From positions 5,146,001 to 5,210,000 of the forward strand of contig NZ_CP013232.1 of the NCBI RefSeq assembly GCF_001584145.1: a stretch of 64,000 nucleotides of DNA, in the 5' to 3' direction. The notes below the pieces were generated by a model. The model did no database searches. It had not been told where the DNA came from and saw nothing but the letters and a program-made list of their open reading frames with translations. The DNA comes from Collimonas fungivorans (lineage in GTDB: Bacteria > Pseudomonadota > Gammaproteobacteria > Burkholderiales > Burkholderiaceae_D). The position numbers and the translations under genes were made by a program. This document shows, one piece after another, positions 54,753 to 63,896 of this stretch (positions within the stretch are counted from its first letter, which is position 1; each line of letters opens with the position of its first letter).

Positions 54753-57146
54753 ATGCAATTCAAAGTCACCCGGCTGTCACTGCTGATCTCCGGGCTATTC
54801 ATCGCCGCCAGCCCACTTGCCCATGCTGCCGATACGTCCGATGTCGGCAAGGTCACGGTGCAAGGCGACAATGGCGGCCAGAGCACCGGCCTGATCCAGC
54901 AGGAAGAATCGGCGAAAGCGCGCAGCTCGGTCAACCGCGATTACATGGACAAGCAAAGCACCACCAGCAATCCGTTCCAGATGATTAACCTGCTGCCAGG
55001 CGTGAACAGCTACGATACCGACGGCACCGGCCTGTTCGGCGGCAATATCCGGGTGCGCGGCTTCAACAGCGACCAGCTTGGTTTCACCATCAACGGCGCG
55101 CCGGTCAACGATTCCGGCAGCTTCGCCGTCTATCCGCAGGAATACACCGATGCGGAAAACCTGTGCGACATCTTCGTCACCCAGGGCTCCACCGACACCG
55201 AAGCGCCGCACGTCGGCGCCACCGGCGGCAACATCGGCATGACCATGTGCACGCCGGAAGACCAGCGCCGCTTCCGCACCGAATACACGTTCGGTTCGAA
55301 CAGCCTGTGGAAAGCTTATGTACGCCTGGATTCCGGCAAACTGTTCAACGACCGCTTCAAGTTCTTCGTCTCCTATTCCAAGACCCAGGCCGACAAGTTC
55401 AAGGGCGATGGCCGCGCCGACAAGGAACACGTCGACTTCAACAGCAAGTTCGACCTCGGCGGCGGCAGTTTTGTCGATACCGGCTTCATGTACAACTCGG
55501 CCCTGAACAACAATTATCGTTCACTGACCAAGGCGCAGATCGCCCAGTATGGACGCAACCTCGATTTCGGCACCGTCCCGCCGATACACCAGCCAGGCGG
55601 CCCCGGCGCGCAAAATGATTCGACCTACGGACCGAACGCCGGCATCAACACTGGCAACAAGGACCTGTACTACGGCTACAACCTGAATCCGTTCAAGAAC
55701 TGGCTGGGCACCATGAACGCCCACTTCCAGCTGGCGCCGCAATCCAGCATCGATGTCAACCCGTACATGTGGTACGGCTTCGGCACCGGCGCCAACCAGC
55801 TGCAAACCGTCAGCGAAGGCAATTCCGGCACCCTGCTCGGCGGCGGCGTGCGCGACGCCAACGGCGACGGCGACACCAAGGACACCGTGTTCGTCTACGA
55901 AGGCAGCCGCACCCGCACTTACCGTCCCGGCGTCACGCTCAAGTACAACCAGCAGATCGACAACCACAAGCTGATGGTCGGCTACTGGTACGAACGCGCG
56001 CGCCACCAGCAAACCGGTCCATTTGCGCCTATCGACAACAACGGCAATTCTGCCGATGTCTGGCAAAACAATCCCGGCGCCTGGCTGCGCAACCAGGACG
56101 GCTCTTTCGTGCAGTATCGCGATACGCTGACCGTCAGCACCGGCAAATCGGCCTTCGTGCAAGACAACATCAGCCTGTTGCAAGACAAGCTGAACCTGCA
56201 GCTCGGCGCCCGCTACTCGAGCATCGACCGCGATTTCACCAACAACCCGAGCCAGAGCGCACCCGGCTTCTATACCTTGCAGAAATCGTATTCCGACCTG
56301 CTGCCTAGCGTCGGCATCCGCTATCAGCTCGACCAGGTGCAATCGGTATTCTTCAATGCAGCGAAGAACTTCAAGGCGCCAGGCAATTTCTCTTATTTCG
56401 GCCTGATCTCGGGCGGCAAAATCGTCAATGGCGTCTATACCGGCGGCACCGTGCGCAACCCGCTGGTGGACAAGGAAACGTCATGGAACTATGACCTCGG
56501 CTATCGCTATGCAAGCGACAAATGGACATTTTCCGGTTCGGTGTTTTATGTCGACTACAAAGACCGCATAGCCACTTCCTACAACCCGGATACCGGCAAC
56601 CGCACCGACTTCAATGTCGGCGATTCCACCTCCAAGGGTTTCGAACTGGAATCAGGTTACTCGCTTAGCAAGAACCTGAGCCTGTACGGATCGCTGTCCT
56701 ACATCAAGAGCAAGATGAAGAGCGACATGCCGTTTGCCGCCAATTTCGCGCTGCCCACCGGCGGCAAGGAATTTCCAGATACGCCTAACTGGCTGAGCGG
56801 CATGAGCCTGCAATATGCGCAGGACAGCTGGTACCTGTTCGGACAGGCAAAATACACAGGCAAACGCTACACCACGCTGGTCAACGACGACAGCCTGGGC
56901 GGCTACACGGTATTCAATGCCGGCGCCGGCTATACCTTCCCGTCGTCGACCTGGCTGAAGAAACCGACAGTGCGTTTCAATCTCAACAATATCTTTGACA
57001 AGCAGTACCTGAACCTCAGTTCGGGCAGCGGCAGCCAGTTCACCACCAATGCTGTTGCAATCGGTCCAAATGCGCCGGCATCGGCGCCGCAGTTCTACGT
57101 CAGCGCCCCACGTACTTTCAGCGTGACGCTGGTTGCGGATTTTTAA
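54753..57146 (+). CDS. TonB-dependent receptor of the exbD-tonB cluster
   Basis: A 797-residue outer-membrane receptor. A signal peptide (residues 1-25, cut after AHA) leads to a TonB-box-like VGKVTVQ, a plug (STTSNPFQMINLLPGVNSYD; FGGNIRVRGFNSDQLGFTIN), and a 22-strand-type barrel ending SVTLVADF with terminal Phe. Two cysteines (NLCDIFV; TMCTPED) could form a disulfide in the plug. No siderophore- or cobalamin-specific motif is recognised. Good AGGGAG ribosome-binding site. Its neighbours are two phosphoesterases. Confidence 0.9.
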   Translation: MQFKVTRLSLLISGLFIAASPLAHAADTSDVGKVTVQGDNGGQSTGLIQQEESAKARSSVNRDYMDKQSTTSNPFQMINLLPGVNSYDTDGTGLFGGNIRVRGFNSDQLGFTINGAPVNDSGSFAVYPQEYTDAENLCDIFVTQGSTDTEAPHVGATGGNIGMTMCTPEDQRRFRTEYTFGSNSLWKAYVRLDSGKLFNDRFKFFVSYSKTQADKFKGDGRADKEHVDFNSKFDLGGGSFVDTGFMYNSALNNNYRSLTKAQIAQYGRNLDFGTVPPIHQPGGPGAQNDSTYGPNAGINTGNKDLYYGYNLNPFKNWLGTMNAHFQLAPQSSIDVNPYMWYGFGTGANQLQTVSEGNSGTLLGGGVRDANGDGDTKDTVFVYEGSRTRTYRPGVTLKYNQQIDNHKLMVGYWYERARHQQTGPFAPIDNNGNSADVWQNNPGAWLRNQDGSFVQYRDTLTVSTGKSAFVQDNISLLQDKLNLQLGARYSSIDRDFTNNPSQSAPGFYTLQKSYSDLLPSVGIRYQLDQVQSVFFNAAKNFKAPGNFSYFGLISGGKIVNGVYTGGTVRNPLVDKETSWNYDLGYRYASDKWTFSGSVFYVDYKDRIATSYNPDTGNRTDFNVGDSTSKGFELESGYSLSKNLSLYGSLSYIKSKMKSDMPFAANFALPTGGKEFPDTPNWLSGMSLQYAQDSWYLFGQAKYTGKRYTTLVNDDSLGGYTVFNAGAGYTFPSSTWLKKPTVRFNLNNIFDKQYLNLSSGSGSQFTTNAVAIGPNAPASAPQFYVSAPRTFSVTLVADF

Positions 57147-57244
57147 TCGGGCTGTAGCAAGCCAAGTGTAGCAAACCATGGCGGCGGTCCCTGAACCGGG
57201 GCTGCCGCTGCAACAAAAGTGCATTCGTGCGCAGAGAGGTCAAC

Positions 57245-57895
57245 ATGAACATGCAATTATTCCACGAGCTCGCTTTCTATCTGATGTACGCCTGTGCTGC
57301 CTTGGCGATATTCGTGATTGTCGAACGCGGGCTGTTTTTCAACTACACGCTGCGCCAGGCGATCGGCCTGGAAAAAGCCATGACCCATGCGGTTCAGCAT
57401 GTGCAGGAACTGCCTGCCGCGTTGACATCGCGCGCCAGCCTGCCGCTGACGCTGGTGTCCGACATCCTGGCGGAAAAGCACCAGCTGACCAGTGAAAAAG
57501 ACTTGCAAGATTTCAGCGAGTCGGTCTACATCGCCAACCGCGGCGAAGTGCAGCACCGGCTATGGATCCTCGACACCATCGTCACCGCCGCTCCCCTGCT
57601 CGGCCTGCTCGGCACGATTTTGGGTATCATCGATACTTTCAAGGCGCTGGCGGTATCCGGCGTGTCCGATCCGGGCCAGGTGTCGCAAGGCATAGGCACC
57701 GCCCTGTATGCAACGGCGCTGGGCATCGGCATTGCGGTAGTCGGCATGTTTTTCTTTAATATGTTCCAGGAACGGATAGAGCGCATCAACGATCATCTGA
57801 AAGTGCTGATGCTGCGCGCCTGTGTCGGCCGCGCGGCGGGACACGATACAAAGGCCGCGGCGCTGGCTGAAGCGGGCAAATTGCATCTCGCCTAA
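57245..57895 (+). CDS. exbB: Biopolymer transport protein ExbB
   Basis: A 216-residue MotA/TolQ/ExbB-family proton-channel protein with three membrane spans (around residues 12-30, 115-140 and 155-180). Conserved segments: APLLGLLGTILGIIDTFKAL and GIGTALYATALGIGIAVVGM. ATG at 57245 has AGAGAGG upstream; a GTG six codons earlier is less likely. It is separated from exbD by the receptor gene, an unusual arrangement. Confidence 0.92.
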   Translation: MNMQLFHELAFYLMYACAALAIFVIVERGLFFNYTLRQAIGLEKAMTHAVQHVQELPAALTSRASLPLTLVSDILAEKHQLTSEKDLQDFSESVYIANRGEVQHRLWILDTIVTAAPLLGLLGTILGIIDTFKALAVSGVSDPGQVSQGIGTALYATALGIGIAVVGMFFFNMFQERIERINDHLKVLMLRACVGRAAGHDTKAAALAEAGKLHLA

Positions 57896-57931
57896 TAAAC
57901 TGGATGGAAGCGGGATAGAATCGAGGACTGC

Positions 57932-59662
57932 TTGAAACACATGTGTGCAAAACCTGTAGTCCGGACCATCCTGTTGTGCTGCATCGCAGCCGCTTTCCTG
58001 GCTGCATGCAGCGGCCTGCAACCGGCAGCGCAAAATGCGCCGCTGGAAATCAACCTGGTCGCCATCAATGACCTGCACGGCCACCTGGAAGCCGAAACCA
58101 AGAGTTATGCCAGCACGGCCGAAGCCCTGCCGCGCAAGTTCAAGGTCGGCGGCCTGGATACCATCGGCGGCGCACTCAGTGCATGGCGCGCCGAGGATCC
58201 GCAGCTGCTGCTGGTCGGCGCCGGCGACCTGATCGGCGCCAGCCCTGCCCTGTCTTCGATCTGGGCCGACGAACCGACCATCAGCGCCCTCAGCCAGCTT
58301 GGCCTGCGCGTCAGTTCAGTGGGCAACCATGAATTCGACCAGGGCAGCGCCGAGCTGCTGCGCTACCAGCATGGCGGCTGCAAATCGAACCGGCCAGACA
58401 AGGCATGCCAGTTCGACGACCATTTCCCCGGCGCCGGATTTTCTTATCTGGCCGCCAACGTCATCGACAAGACCACCAACCGCCCGCTGCTGGCGCCCTA
58501 CCGGATCGAACAGGTGCGCGGTCTCAAGATCGCTTTCATCGGCGCCGTAGTGCGCGGCACGGAAAAAATGGTGTCTGCCGACGGCATAGCCAATGTTGAA
58601 TTCACCGACGAGGCCGACGCCATCAACCGCTGGGTACCCGAGATCAAGGCGCAAGGCGTCAGCGCCATCGTGGTTCTGATCCATCAAGGCGGCGAAACCC
58701 CGGAACCGTTCGACATGGCGGCATGCACTCAATTGCGCGGTCCGATTGTCGACATCGTCAAACGCCTCGATCCGGCGATCAGGCTGATCATCAGCGCGCA
58801 TACCCATAACGGTTATACCTGCCAGGTCGACGGCCGCACCGTGACGCAAGGCGAATCCTTCGGCCACATGCTGACCCGGATCAAGCTCACGATCGATCCG
58901 CGCATCGCCGACCTGCAAGGCAAGATCACTGCCATCGACGCCCGGAACGTATTGATGGACCAGCGGCGCTTTGCGCCCGATCCCGCATTGTCGGTTTTCC
59001 TGCAGACGCTGAAAGCACGCAGCGACCTGGTGCTGGCGCAACCGATTGCACGCATCGCGGTAGCGCGCATCGACAACAAGATCAACGATGCCGGCGAATC
59101 GCCCATGGGCGATGTGGTCGCAGACTCGCAGCTGGCGGCGACGCGCAAATTCGGTGCACAGATCGCCATGACCAACCACAAGAGCATCCGTGAGAGCCTG
59201 GACAGCGGCGCCGCCGGCAGCAACTACGCCCAGGTCGCAGCCACCACGCCCTATGGCAATACGCTGATCCTGCTGTCGCTTACAGGCAGCCAGCTGCTGG
59301 CCTTGCTGGAGCAGCAAAGCTGGCTGGATCAGGATCGTCCGGGCGGCCGCATCATGCTGCAAGTCTCGCGCGGCCTGAGCTATCGCTGGGACGCCAGGCG
59401 GCCGCTCGGACAGCGGGTTGTTCCCGGCAGCATAAAACTGAACGGCGTCGCCTTGCAGCCGCAAGGGCAATACCGGCTCAGCGTCAACAGTTTCATTTCC
59501 CAGGGCGGCGACGGCTTCAGCCTGCTGACGCAGGGCGCCGACCGCGTGGACACCGGCATCAACGACCTCGACGCGCTAAGTCATTACCTGATCGCCAGCG
59601 AACGCGACAACCACCCAGCCGGCAGCGCGCAGGCAGACGGCCGCATTGTGCGTGTGCATTAA
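57932..59662 (+). CDS. Lipoprotein 5'-nucleotidase/UDP-sugar hydrolase-like metallophosphoesterase
   Basis: A 576-residue envelope enzyme. Lipobox-type signal FLAAC near residue 26 suggests a lipid anchor. The metal sites are visible: AINDLHGHLE, GAGDLIGASP, GNHEFDQG, LIHQGG, and SAHTHNGYTC. The C-terminal 5'-nucleotidase domain has ATTPYGNTLILLSLTGSQLL and SFISQGGDGFSLL. It should release phosphate or nucleoside from nucleotides. The start is probably TTG: GAGG lies five bases before the TTG and 14 before the next ATG. The gene is 36 bases after exbB and 28 bases before the PLD gene. Confidence 0.9.
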   Translation: MKHMCAKPVVRTILLCCIAAAFLAACSGLQPAAQNAPLEINLVAINDLHGHLEAETKSYASTAEALPRKFKVGGLDTIGGALSAWRAEDPQLLLVGAGDLIGASPALSSIWADEPTISALSQLGLRVSSVGNHEFDQGSAELLRYQHGGCKSNRPDKACQFDDHFPGAGFSYLAANVIDKTTNRPLLAPYRIEQVRGLKIAFIGAVVRGTEKMVSADGIANVEFTDEADAINRWVPEIKAQGVSAIVVLIHQGGETPEPFDMAACTQLRGPIVDIVKRLDPAIRLIISAHTHNGYTCQVDGRTVTQGESFGHMLTRIKLTIDPRIADLQGKITAIDARNVLMDQRRFAPDPALSVFLQTLKARSDLVLAQPIARIAVARIDNKINDAGESPMGDVVADSQLAATRKFGAQIAMTNHKSIRESLDSGAAGSNYAQVAATTPYGNTLILLSLTGSQLLALLEQQSWLDQDRPGGRIMLQVSRGLSYRWDARRPLGQRVVPGSIKLNGVALQPQGQYRLSVNSFISQGGDGFSLLTQGADRVDTGINDLDALSHYLIASERDNHPAGSAQADGRIVRVH

Positions 59663-59690
59663 CTCACCAGAAAATTTCCCGGAACCGCCC

Positions 59691-60908
59691 ATGCGTAAAT
59701 TGATCGCCACGATTTCAATCCTAATCGGCTGCACCGGCAGCGCCCATGCCGAATTCGGCATCCCCGGCTACGAGTTGGTGCATACCGCGCCGGTTGAGAC
59801 CACGCTGGCAACACCTGACTTGCGGGAGCCGCTGCAGGTCTGGAGCGAGATGTTCGACGGCGCAAAACAACAGATCGTGCTCGGTCAATTCTATGTCGCC
59901 AGCCAGCCTGGCGCCGCATTCGAGCAGGTGATCGCACGGCTCGCCGTGGCCGGCGCGCGCGGCGTCAGGATCCGTTTCCTGATGGAAGAAAAAGGCAAGT
60001 TCGCCTCCGACATGCCGACCATCGAACGGCTCAAGCAGATTCCCAACCTGGAATTCCGCTATCTCGATTATTCCAAGCTGACCGGCAATGGCATCATCCA
60101 CGCCAAATACATGGTGGTCGATGGCAGCAGCGCCTATGTCGGCAGCCAGAATTTCGACTGGCGCTCGTTTGCCCATATCCATGAAACAGGCTTGCGCATC
60201 ACCGATGCCATGGTGGTCAGCCAGCTGCAGAAAATCTTCGAACATGACTGGCATGCGCAGGAACTGATCGCGCAAGGAAAAGAAGTACCCAAGCTGAACC
60301 AGGGTGTGAAGAGCGCCAATGACCAGCAAGCGGCATTCCTGGTGGCCAGTCCGAACGCTTTCAATCCGCCCGGCGTCGGCGACTCCGAAACGGAACTGCC
60401 GAAACTGCTGGCGGCCGCCAAATCCGAAGTCAGGATACAGTTGCTGGACTATGCGCCACTGAGCTACGGACCGAATCACACCCGGCCATATTACGCGGTC
60501 ATCGACAATGCGATCCGCGCTGCGCTGGCGCGCGGCGTCAAGGTCAAGTTGATGGTGTCGAACTGGAATACCGAAAAACCGGCGCTCGCCTACCTGAAAA
60601 GCCTGGCGCTGCTGCCCGGCATGGAAATCAAGATCGTCACGCTGCCGCAGGCGAGCAGCGGCTTCATTCCGTTCGCCCGGGTGATCCATAGCAAGACCAT
60701 GGAGATCGATGGCCAGGTGGCATGGATAGGCACCAGCAACTGGAGCGGCGGCTACCTGGACCTGTCGCGCAACCTGGAAATCGTGCTGCGCAACGAGAAG
60801 ATGGCAAAACGGATCGGCGACCTGCACCAGCAGACATGGGATTCGGCCTACGCCCAGCCTATCGACGTAATGAAGGATTATCCCAAGCCGGTGAAGGGCA
60901 AGGAATAA
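59691..60908 (+). CDS. Exported phospholipase D-like protein
   Basis: A 405-residue protein with a signal peptide (MRKLIATISILIGCTGSAHA). Two complete HKD motifs: HAKYMVVDGSSAYVGSQNFD from residue 137, and HSKTMEIDGQVAWIGTSNWS from residue 333. Each contains His, Lys and Asp, so an active phosphatidyltransferase/phosphodiesterase fold is expected. The substrate is unknown; it may be a phospholipid, nucleic acid or other diester. Its similarity is closer to PLD3/4-like and bacterial secreted PLDs than to cardiolipin synthase, since membrane anchors are absent. Confidence 0.88.
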   Translation: MRKLIATISILIGCTGSAHAEFGIPGYELVHTAPVETTLATPDLREPLQVWSEMFDGAKQQIVLGQFYVASQPGAAFEQVIARLAVAGARGVRIRFLMEEKGKFASDMPTIERLKQIPNLEFRYLDYSKLTGNGIIHAKYMVVDGSSAYVGSQNFDWRSFAHIHETGLRITDAMVVSQLQKIFEHDWHAQELIAQGKEVPKLNQGVKSANDQQAAFLVASPNAFNPPGVGDSETELPKLLAAAKSEVRIQLLDYAPLSYGPNHTRPYYAVIDNAIRAALARGVKVKLMVSNWNTEKPALAYLKSLALLPGMEIKIVTLPQASSGFIPFARVIHSKTMEIDGQVAWIGTSNWSGGYLDLSRNLEIVLRNEKMAKRIGDLHQQTWDSAYAQPIDVMKDYPKPVKGKE

Positions 60909-60926
60909 TCCAGCTCAGGTTCCGGC

Positions 60927-61724
60927 TCAGGCAGCACCGACCACGGCGGTCAGCATGCTGATGGAACCGATGTCGATGCCGTCCACCGCAATCGATATCG
61001 TCTCGTCGTCCTGCCTGGCGCCGGCGATGTACAGCAGAGGCAGGTAATGCTCCGGCGTCGGCACTGACAATTGCGCGTCCTGGCCCTGGTCGGCATAGTC
61101 GATCAGCGCCTGCATGTCGCCGCTCACCAGGCTGTCGCGGATGTGGTCGTTGAAGCGCTGGGCCCAGCCGTGTACCGGCGCATCCTGGCTGCGGTTCATC
61201 AGGCGCAGGTTGTGCACCACGTCGCCGCTGCCGATAATCAGCACGCCTTGTTCGCGCAAGACGGCAAGCTTGCGGCCCAGGTCGAAGTGGAACTGCGCCG
61301 GCTGGGTAGCGTCGATGCTTAGCTGGATCACCGGCACATCGGCCTTGGGAAAGGCCTTGACCAGCACCGACCAGGTGCCGTGGTCAAGCCCCCACGAATG
61401 ATCCATGGCGACTGCCACCGGCGCCAGCAGATCGCGCACCTGCGCCGCCAGCTGCGGATCGCCCGGCGCCGGATAACGCACATCAAACAGCGCCTGCGGA
61501 AAACCGCCGAAATCATGGATGGTCTTCGGCTGCGCCATGGCGGTGACGCCGGTGCCGCGTGTGTACCAATGCGCCGACACCGACAGGATCGCTTTCGGTT
61601 TCAATTGCGCGGCGCTGGCCCCAAGCGCGGCCCAGGCTGCGGTGTAGCGGTTATCTTCCAGCGCATTCATGGGGCTGCCGTGACCGAAGAAAATCGCCGG
61701 CATGCGGGTGGTAATCGTGCTCAT
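60927..61724 (-). CDS. ygiD: DODA-type extradiol aromatic ring-opening dioxygenase
   Basis: A 265-residue class III extradiol dioxygenase-fold protein. Metal-ligand and active-site regions: IFFGHGSPMNALEDN, SVSAHWYTRG, MDHSWGLDHGTWSVL, GSGDVVHNLRLM, and the C-terminal PTPEHYLPLLYIAGA. The substrate is unknown; relatives act on DOPA or other catechols. ATG at 61724 follows GGAAGAGATC. It is convergent with the PLD gene (18-base gap) and probably co-transcribed with the upstream DoxX gene. Confidence 0.9.
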   Translation of the reverse strand: MSTITTRMPAIFFGHGSPMNALEDNRYTAAWAALGASAAQLKPKAILSVSAHWYTRGTGVTAMAQPKTIHDFGGFPQALFDVRYPAPGDPQLAAQVRDLLAPVAVAMDHSWGLDHGTWSVLVKAFPKADVPVIQLSIDATQPAQFHFDLGRKLAVLREQGVLIIGSGDVVHNLRLMNRSQDAPVHGWAQRFNDHIRDSLVSGDMQALIDYADQGQDAQLSVPTPEHYLPLLYIAGARQDDETISIAVDGIDIGSISMLTAVVGAA

Positions 61725-61743
61725 CTTGATCTCTTCCAGAAAT

Positions 61744-62142
61744 TTATTTATCGGCTTTGCCGCCGCCCAGCGCAAATGCGCCGTTGCCCAGCAAGGCTAC
61801 CGAAATTGCGGTAACCACCATGAAGGCTGGATATTCCCAGCCGCCGTTAGGACTGGTGAATACCCAGCCGTTGCCGGCGTGTACCGACAATGCGCCCAGC
61901 AGCACCGGCAGCGAAATCACGGCGGCGACCCGGGCCTGCAGGCCCAGCACCATGGCGATCCCGGTCAGCACTTCGACCGCCACCACAGGATATACCGACC
62001 ATGCCGGAAAACCCTGGCTGGCGAAGAAAGCGGCGGCGCCGGGCAAGGTGAAGACAAAAACCTTCAGGTAAGCATGGGCCAACAGCGCGATGCCCAAGGT
62101 CAGCCTGAGCAGGGCGGCGGCGTAGGTGCTTGGATTGTTCAT
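61744..62142 (-). CDS. DoxX family membrane protein
   Basis: A 132-residue protein with four membrane spans. Typical DoxX pattern: LLRLTLGIALLAHAYLKVFV and YPVVAVEVLTGIAMVLGLQA. Often co-encoded with DODA-type dioxygenases and under a LysR regulator, as here; its function is not firmly known. The gap to ygiD is 19 bases. Confidence 0.88.
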   Translation of the reverse strand: MNNPSTYAAALLRLTLGIALLAHAYLKVFVFTLPGAAAFFASQGFPAWSVYPVVAVEVLTGIAMVLGLQARVAAVISLPVLLGALSVHAGNGWVFTSPNGGWEYPAFMVVTAISVALLGNGAFALGGGKADK

Positions 62143-62279
62143 GATATTACTTTCGCAAGAAATGGTTTAAAACCATGGGAATTTACGGATCGTGTCCGAC
62201 TATATATTCTTGCAATGTAAAGAAAAATCATGTTTTATTGAAATACTATTTCCGAATTCCAAAATAATAAGGCATTGCA

Positions 62280-63194
62280 ATGAACCTGTTCGAGGCAATG
62301 AAGGTGTTTGTCAAAGTAACTGAAACCGGCAGCCTGTCTGGCGCAGCGCGGATCCTGAACCTGTCCAATCCGTCCGTGACGCGGCATGTCGCCGACCTTG
62401 AGGAATACCTTGGCGCGCGCCTGCTGAACCGCAGCACGCGCCGGCTGAGCCTGACCGATACCGGCAGCGCCTACCTGGAGCGCTGTAAACAAGTGCTGGC
62501 CGATCTCGAACAGGCCACGCTGGCGGCCGGCATGCATGCCGCCAACCCGAGCGGCGTGCTGCGCATCAATGCGCCGGTATCCTTCTCCGTCAACCATCTG
62601 GGCCGGCTGCTGCCGCTATATGCGCAGCGTTATCCGAATGTGAAACTGGACGTGACCTTGTCCGACCGCATTGTCGACCTGGTCGAAGAAGGTTTCGACC
62701 TGGCGATCCGCATCGGCAAGCTGCAAAACTCCAGCCTGGTGATGCGCAAGCTGGCCAAGGCCCATGTGCTGACCTGCGCCGCCCCGGCCTACCTGGAACG
62801 ACACGGCGTGCCGCAGCATCCCGACGACCTGGCGCGGCATACCTGCCTGACCTATGCCTATACGCTGCCGGACAATGAATGGCGCCTGCAGCGCGACGGC
62901 AAGGTCCATACCGTGCGCGTAGGCGGCGGCCTGCATTGCAACAACGGCGACCTGCTGATGGCGGCGGCATTGGCCGGCATGGGCGTAATCCGGCAGCCGA
63001 CGTTCATCATAGGCGATGCCATCCGCGACGGCCGCCTGCAGCCGATCCTTACCGATTACCACGGCGATGCCCTGGCGGTTCACGCGGTGTACCCGAGCCG
63101 CCAGCACCTGTCGGCCAAAGTGCGCACCTTCGTCGATTTCCTGGCCGAGCAATTCGGCGAAGTGCCGGCCTGGGACCGCGATCTGCCAATATGA
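62280..63194 (+). CDS. LysR-family transcriptional regulator
   Basis: A 304-residue regulator. N-terminal winged helix (MKVFVKVTETGSLSGAARIL; LSNPSVTRHVADLEEYLG), then the effector-binding domain (LRINAPVSFSVNHLGRLLPL; DLAIRIGKLQNSSLVMRKL). It is divergent from the doxX-ygiD pair over 137 bases of AT-rich DNA, a classical LysR arrangement, so it probably controls that pair. Confidence 0.92.
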   Translation: MNLFEAMKVFVKVTETGSLSGAARILNLSNPSVTRHVADLEEYLGARLLNRSTRRLSLTDTGSAYLERCKQVLADLEQATLAAGMHAANPSGVLRINAPVSFSVNHLGRLLPLYAQRYPNVKLDVTLSDRIVDLVEEGFDLAIRIGKLQNSSLVMRKLAKAHVLTCAAPAYLERHGVPQHPDDLARHTCLTYAYTLPDNEWRLQRDGKVHTVRVGGGLHCNNGDLLMAAALAGMGVIRQPTFIIGDAIRDGRLQPILTDYHGDALAVHAVYPSRQHLSAKVRTFVDFLAEQFGEVPAWDRDLPI

Positions 63195-63196
63195 AA

Positions 63197-63218
63197 AAAG
63201 GCCGCATCCGCGGCCTTT
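63197..63218. terminator. Bidirectional terminator between lysR and the phasin gene
   Basis: AAAGGCCGC-ATCC-GCGGCCTTT is a 9-bp perfect stem with A and T runs at its sides, between two convergent genes. Confidence 0.85.
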
Positions 63219-63239
63219 GCTGAGTCGGTATGCAGGTAC

Positions 63240-63794
63240 TTACTTCTTGCTGCGTGGCGTTGCCGCCTTGGTCAGCTGCGCGCCGGCATTGTTCAAGTTG
63301 GCTTCGAGGGTTTCGACTGCCTGCTTGGCGTTCTTGGTCAGCTGTTCATAACCGGCATTGGCATTGCTGATCACCGATTTCAGGATGGAGATCGCGTTTT
63401 CCGAACCGGCAGGCGCGTTCTTGCTGACTTCTTCGATCAAGGCGTTGATGCGGCGGCTGGTTTCCGCCACCTGCGCTTCTGCCGCGCGCGTGTATTCAGC
63501 CTGGGTGCCGGAGGCGATGCTGGCCAGGTGGCGGCCGTAAGCTGCGGCTTTTTCGGCGCCCGGCTTGGCCTGGGCCGCCGAGATGTTGAGGAATTCCTGC
63601 GGATCCTTGGCGCTCAGCAATTGCTTGGCGGCGCCGCCGGATTCTTCCAGCGAAGCCTTGGCCGCGCTGATGTTGAGTTCGATGACCTTTTCAACACCCT
63701 CGAAGGTTTTTGTGGTCAGGGTATTGAGCAATGCCAACTGGGCTTCGAAATGCGCTTTGGTTGCTGCGGCAAACTGTTCATGAAACGAAAACAT
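63240..63794 (-). CDS. Phasin family protein
   Basis: A 184-residue granule-associated protein. The Phasin_2-type N-terminus FHEQFAAATKAHFEAQLALL is followed by helical, Ala-rich sequence (FEGVEKVIELNISAAKASLE) and a Lys-ending tail (TKAATPRSKK). It coats polyhydroxyalkanoate granules. ATG at 63794 is preceded by AGGAGAAGG, which decides the start. No other PHA gene is visible here. Confidence 0.9.
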   Translation of the reverse strand: MFSFHEQFAAATKAHFEAQLALLNTLTTKTFEGVEKVIELNISAAKASLEESGGAAKQLLSAKDPQEFLNISAAQAKPGAEKAAAYGRHLASIASGTQAEYTRAAEAQVAETSRRINALIEEVSKNAPAGSENAISILKSVISNANAGYEQLTKNAKQAVETLEANLNNAGAQLTKAATPRSKK

Positions 63795-63896
63795 GGCCTT
63801 CTCCTGTGTGAACAAATCATCTCTTGCTATCAACATGGCAATATTACACATTCTACAAGTAAAATGTGAATCTGCCTCCTGCCAAACCTGACAGTC

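Noticed and set aside
62143..62279. A specific LysR T-N11-A operator between lysR and doxX
   Set aside because: The region is so AT-rich that several T-N11-A matches occur; no single dyad stands out.
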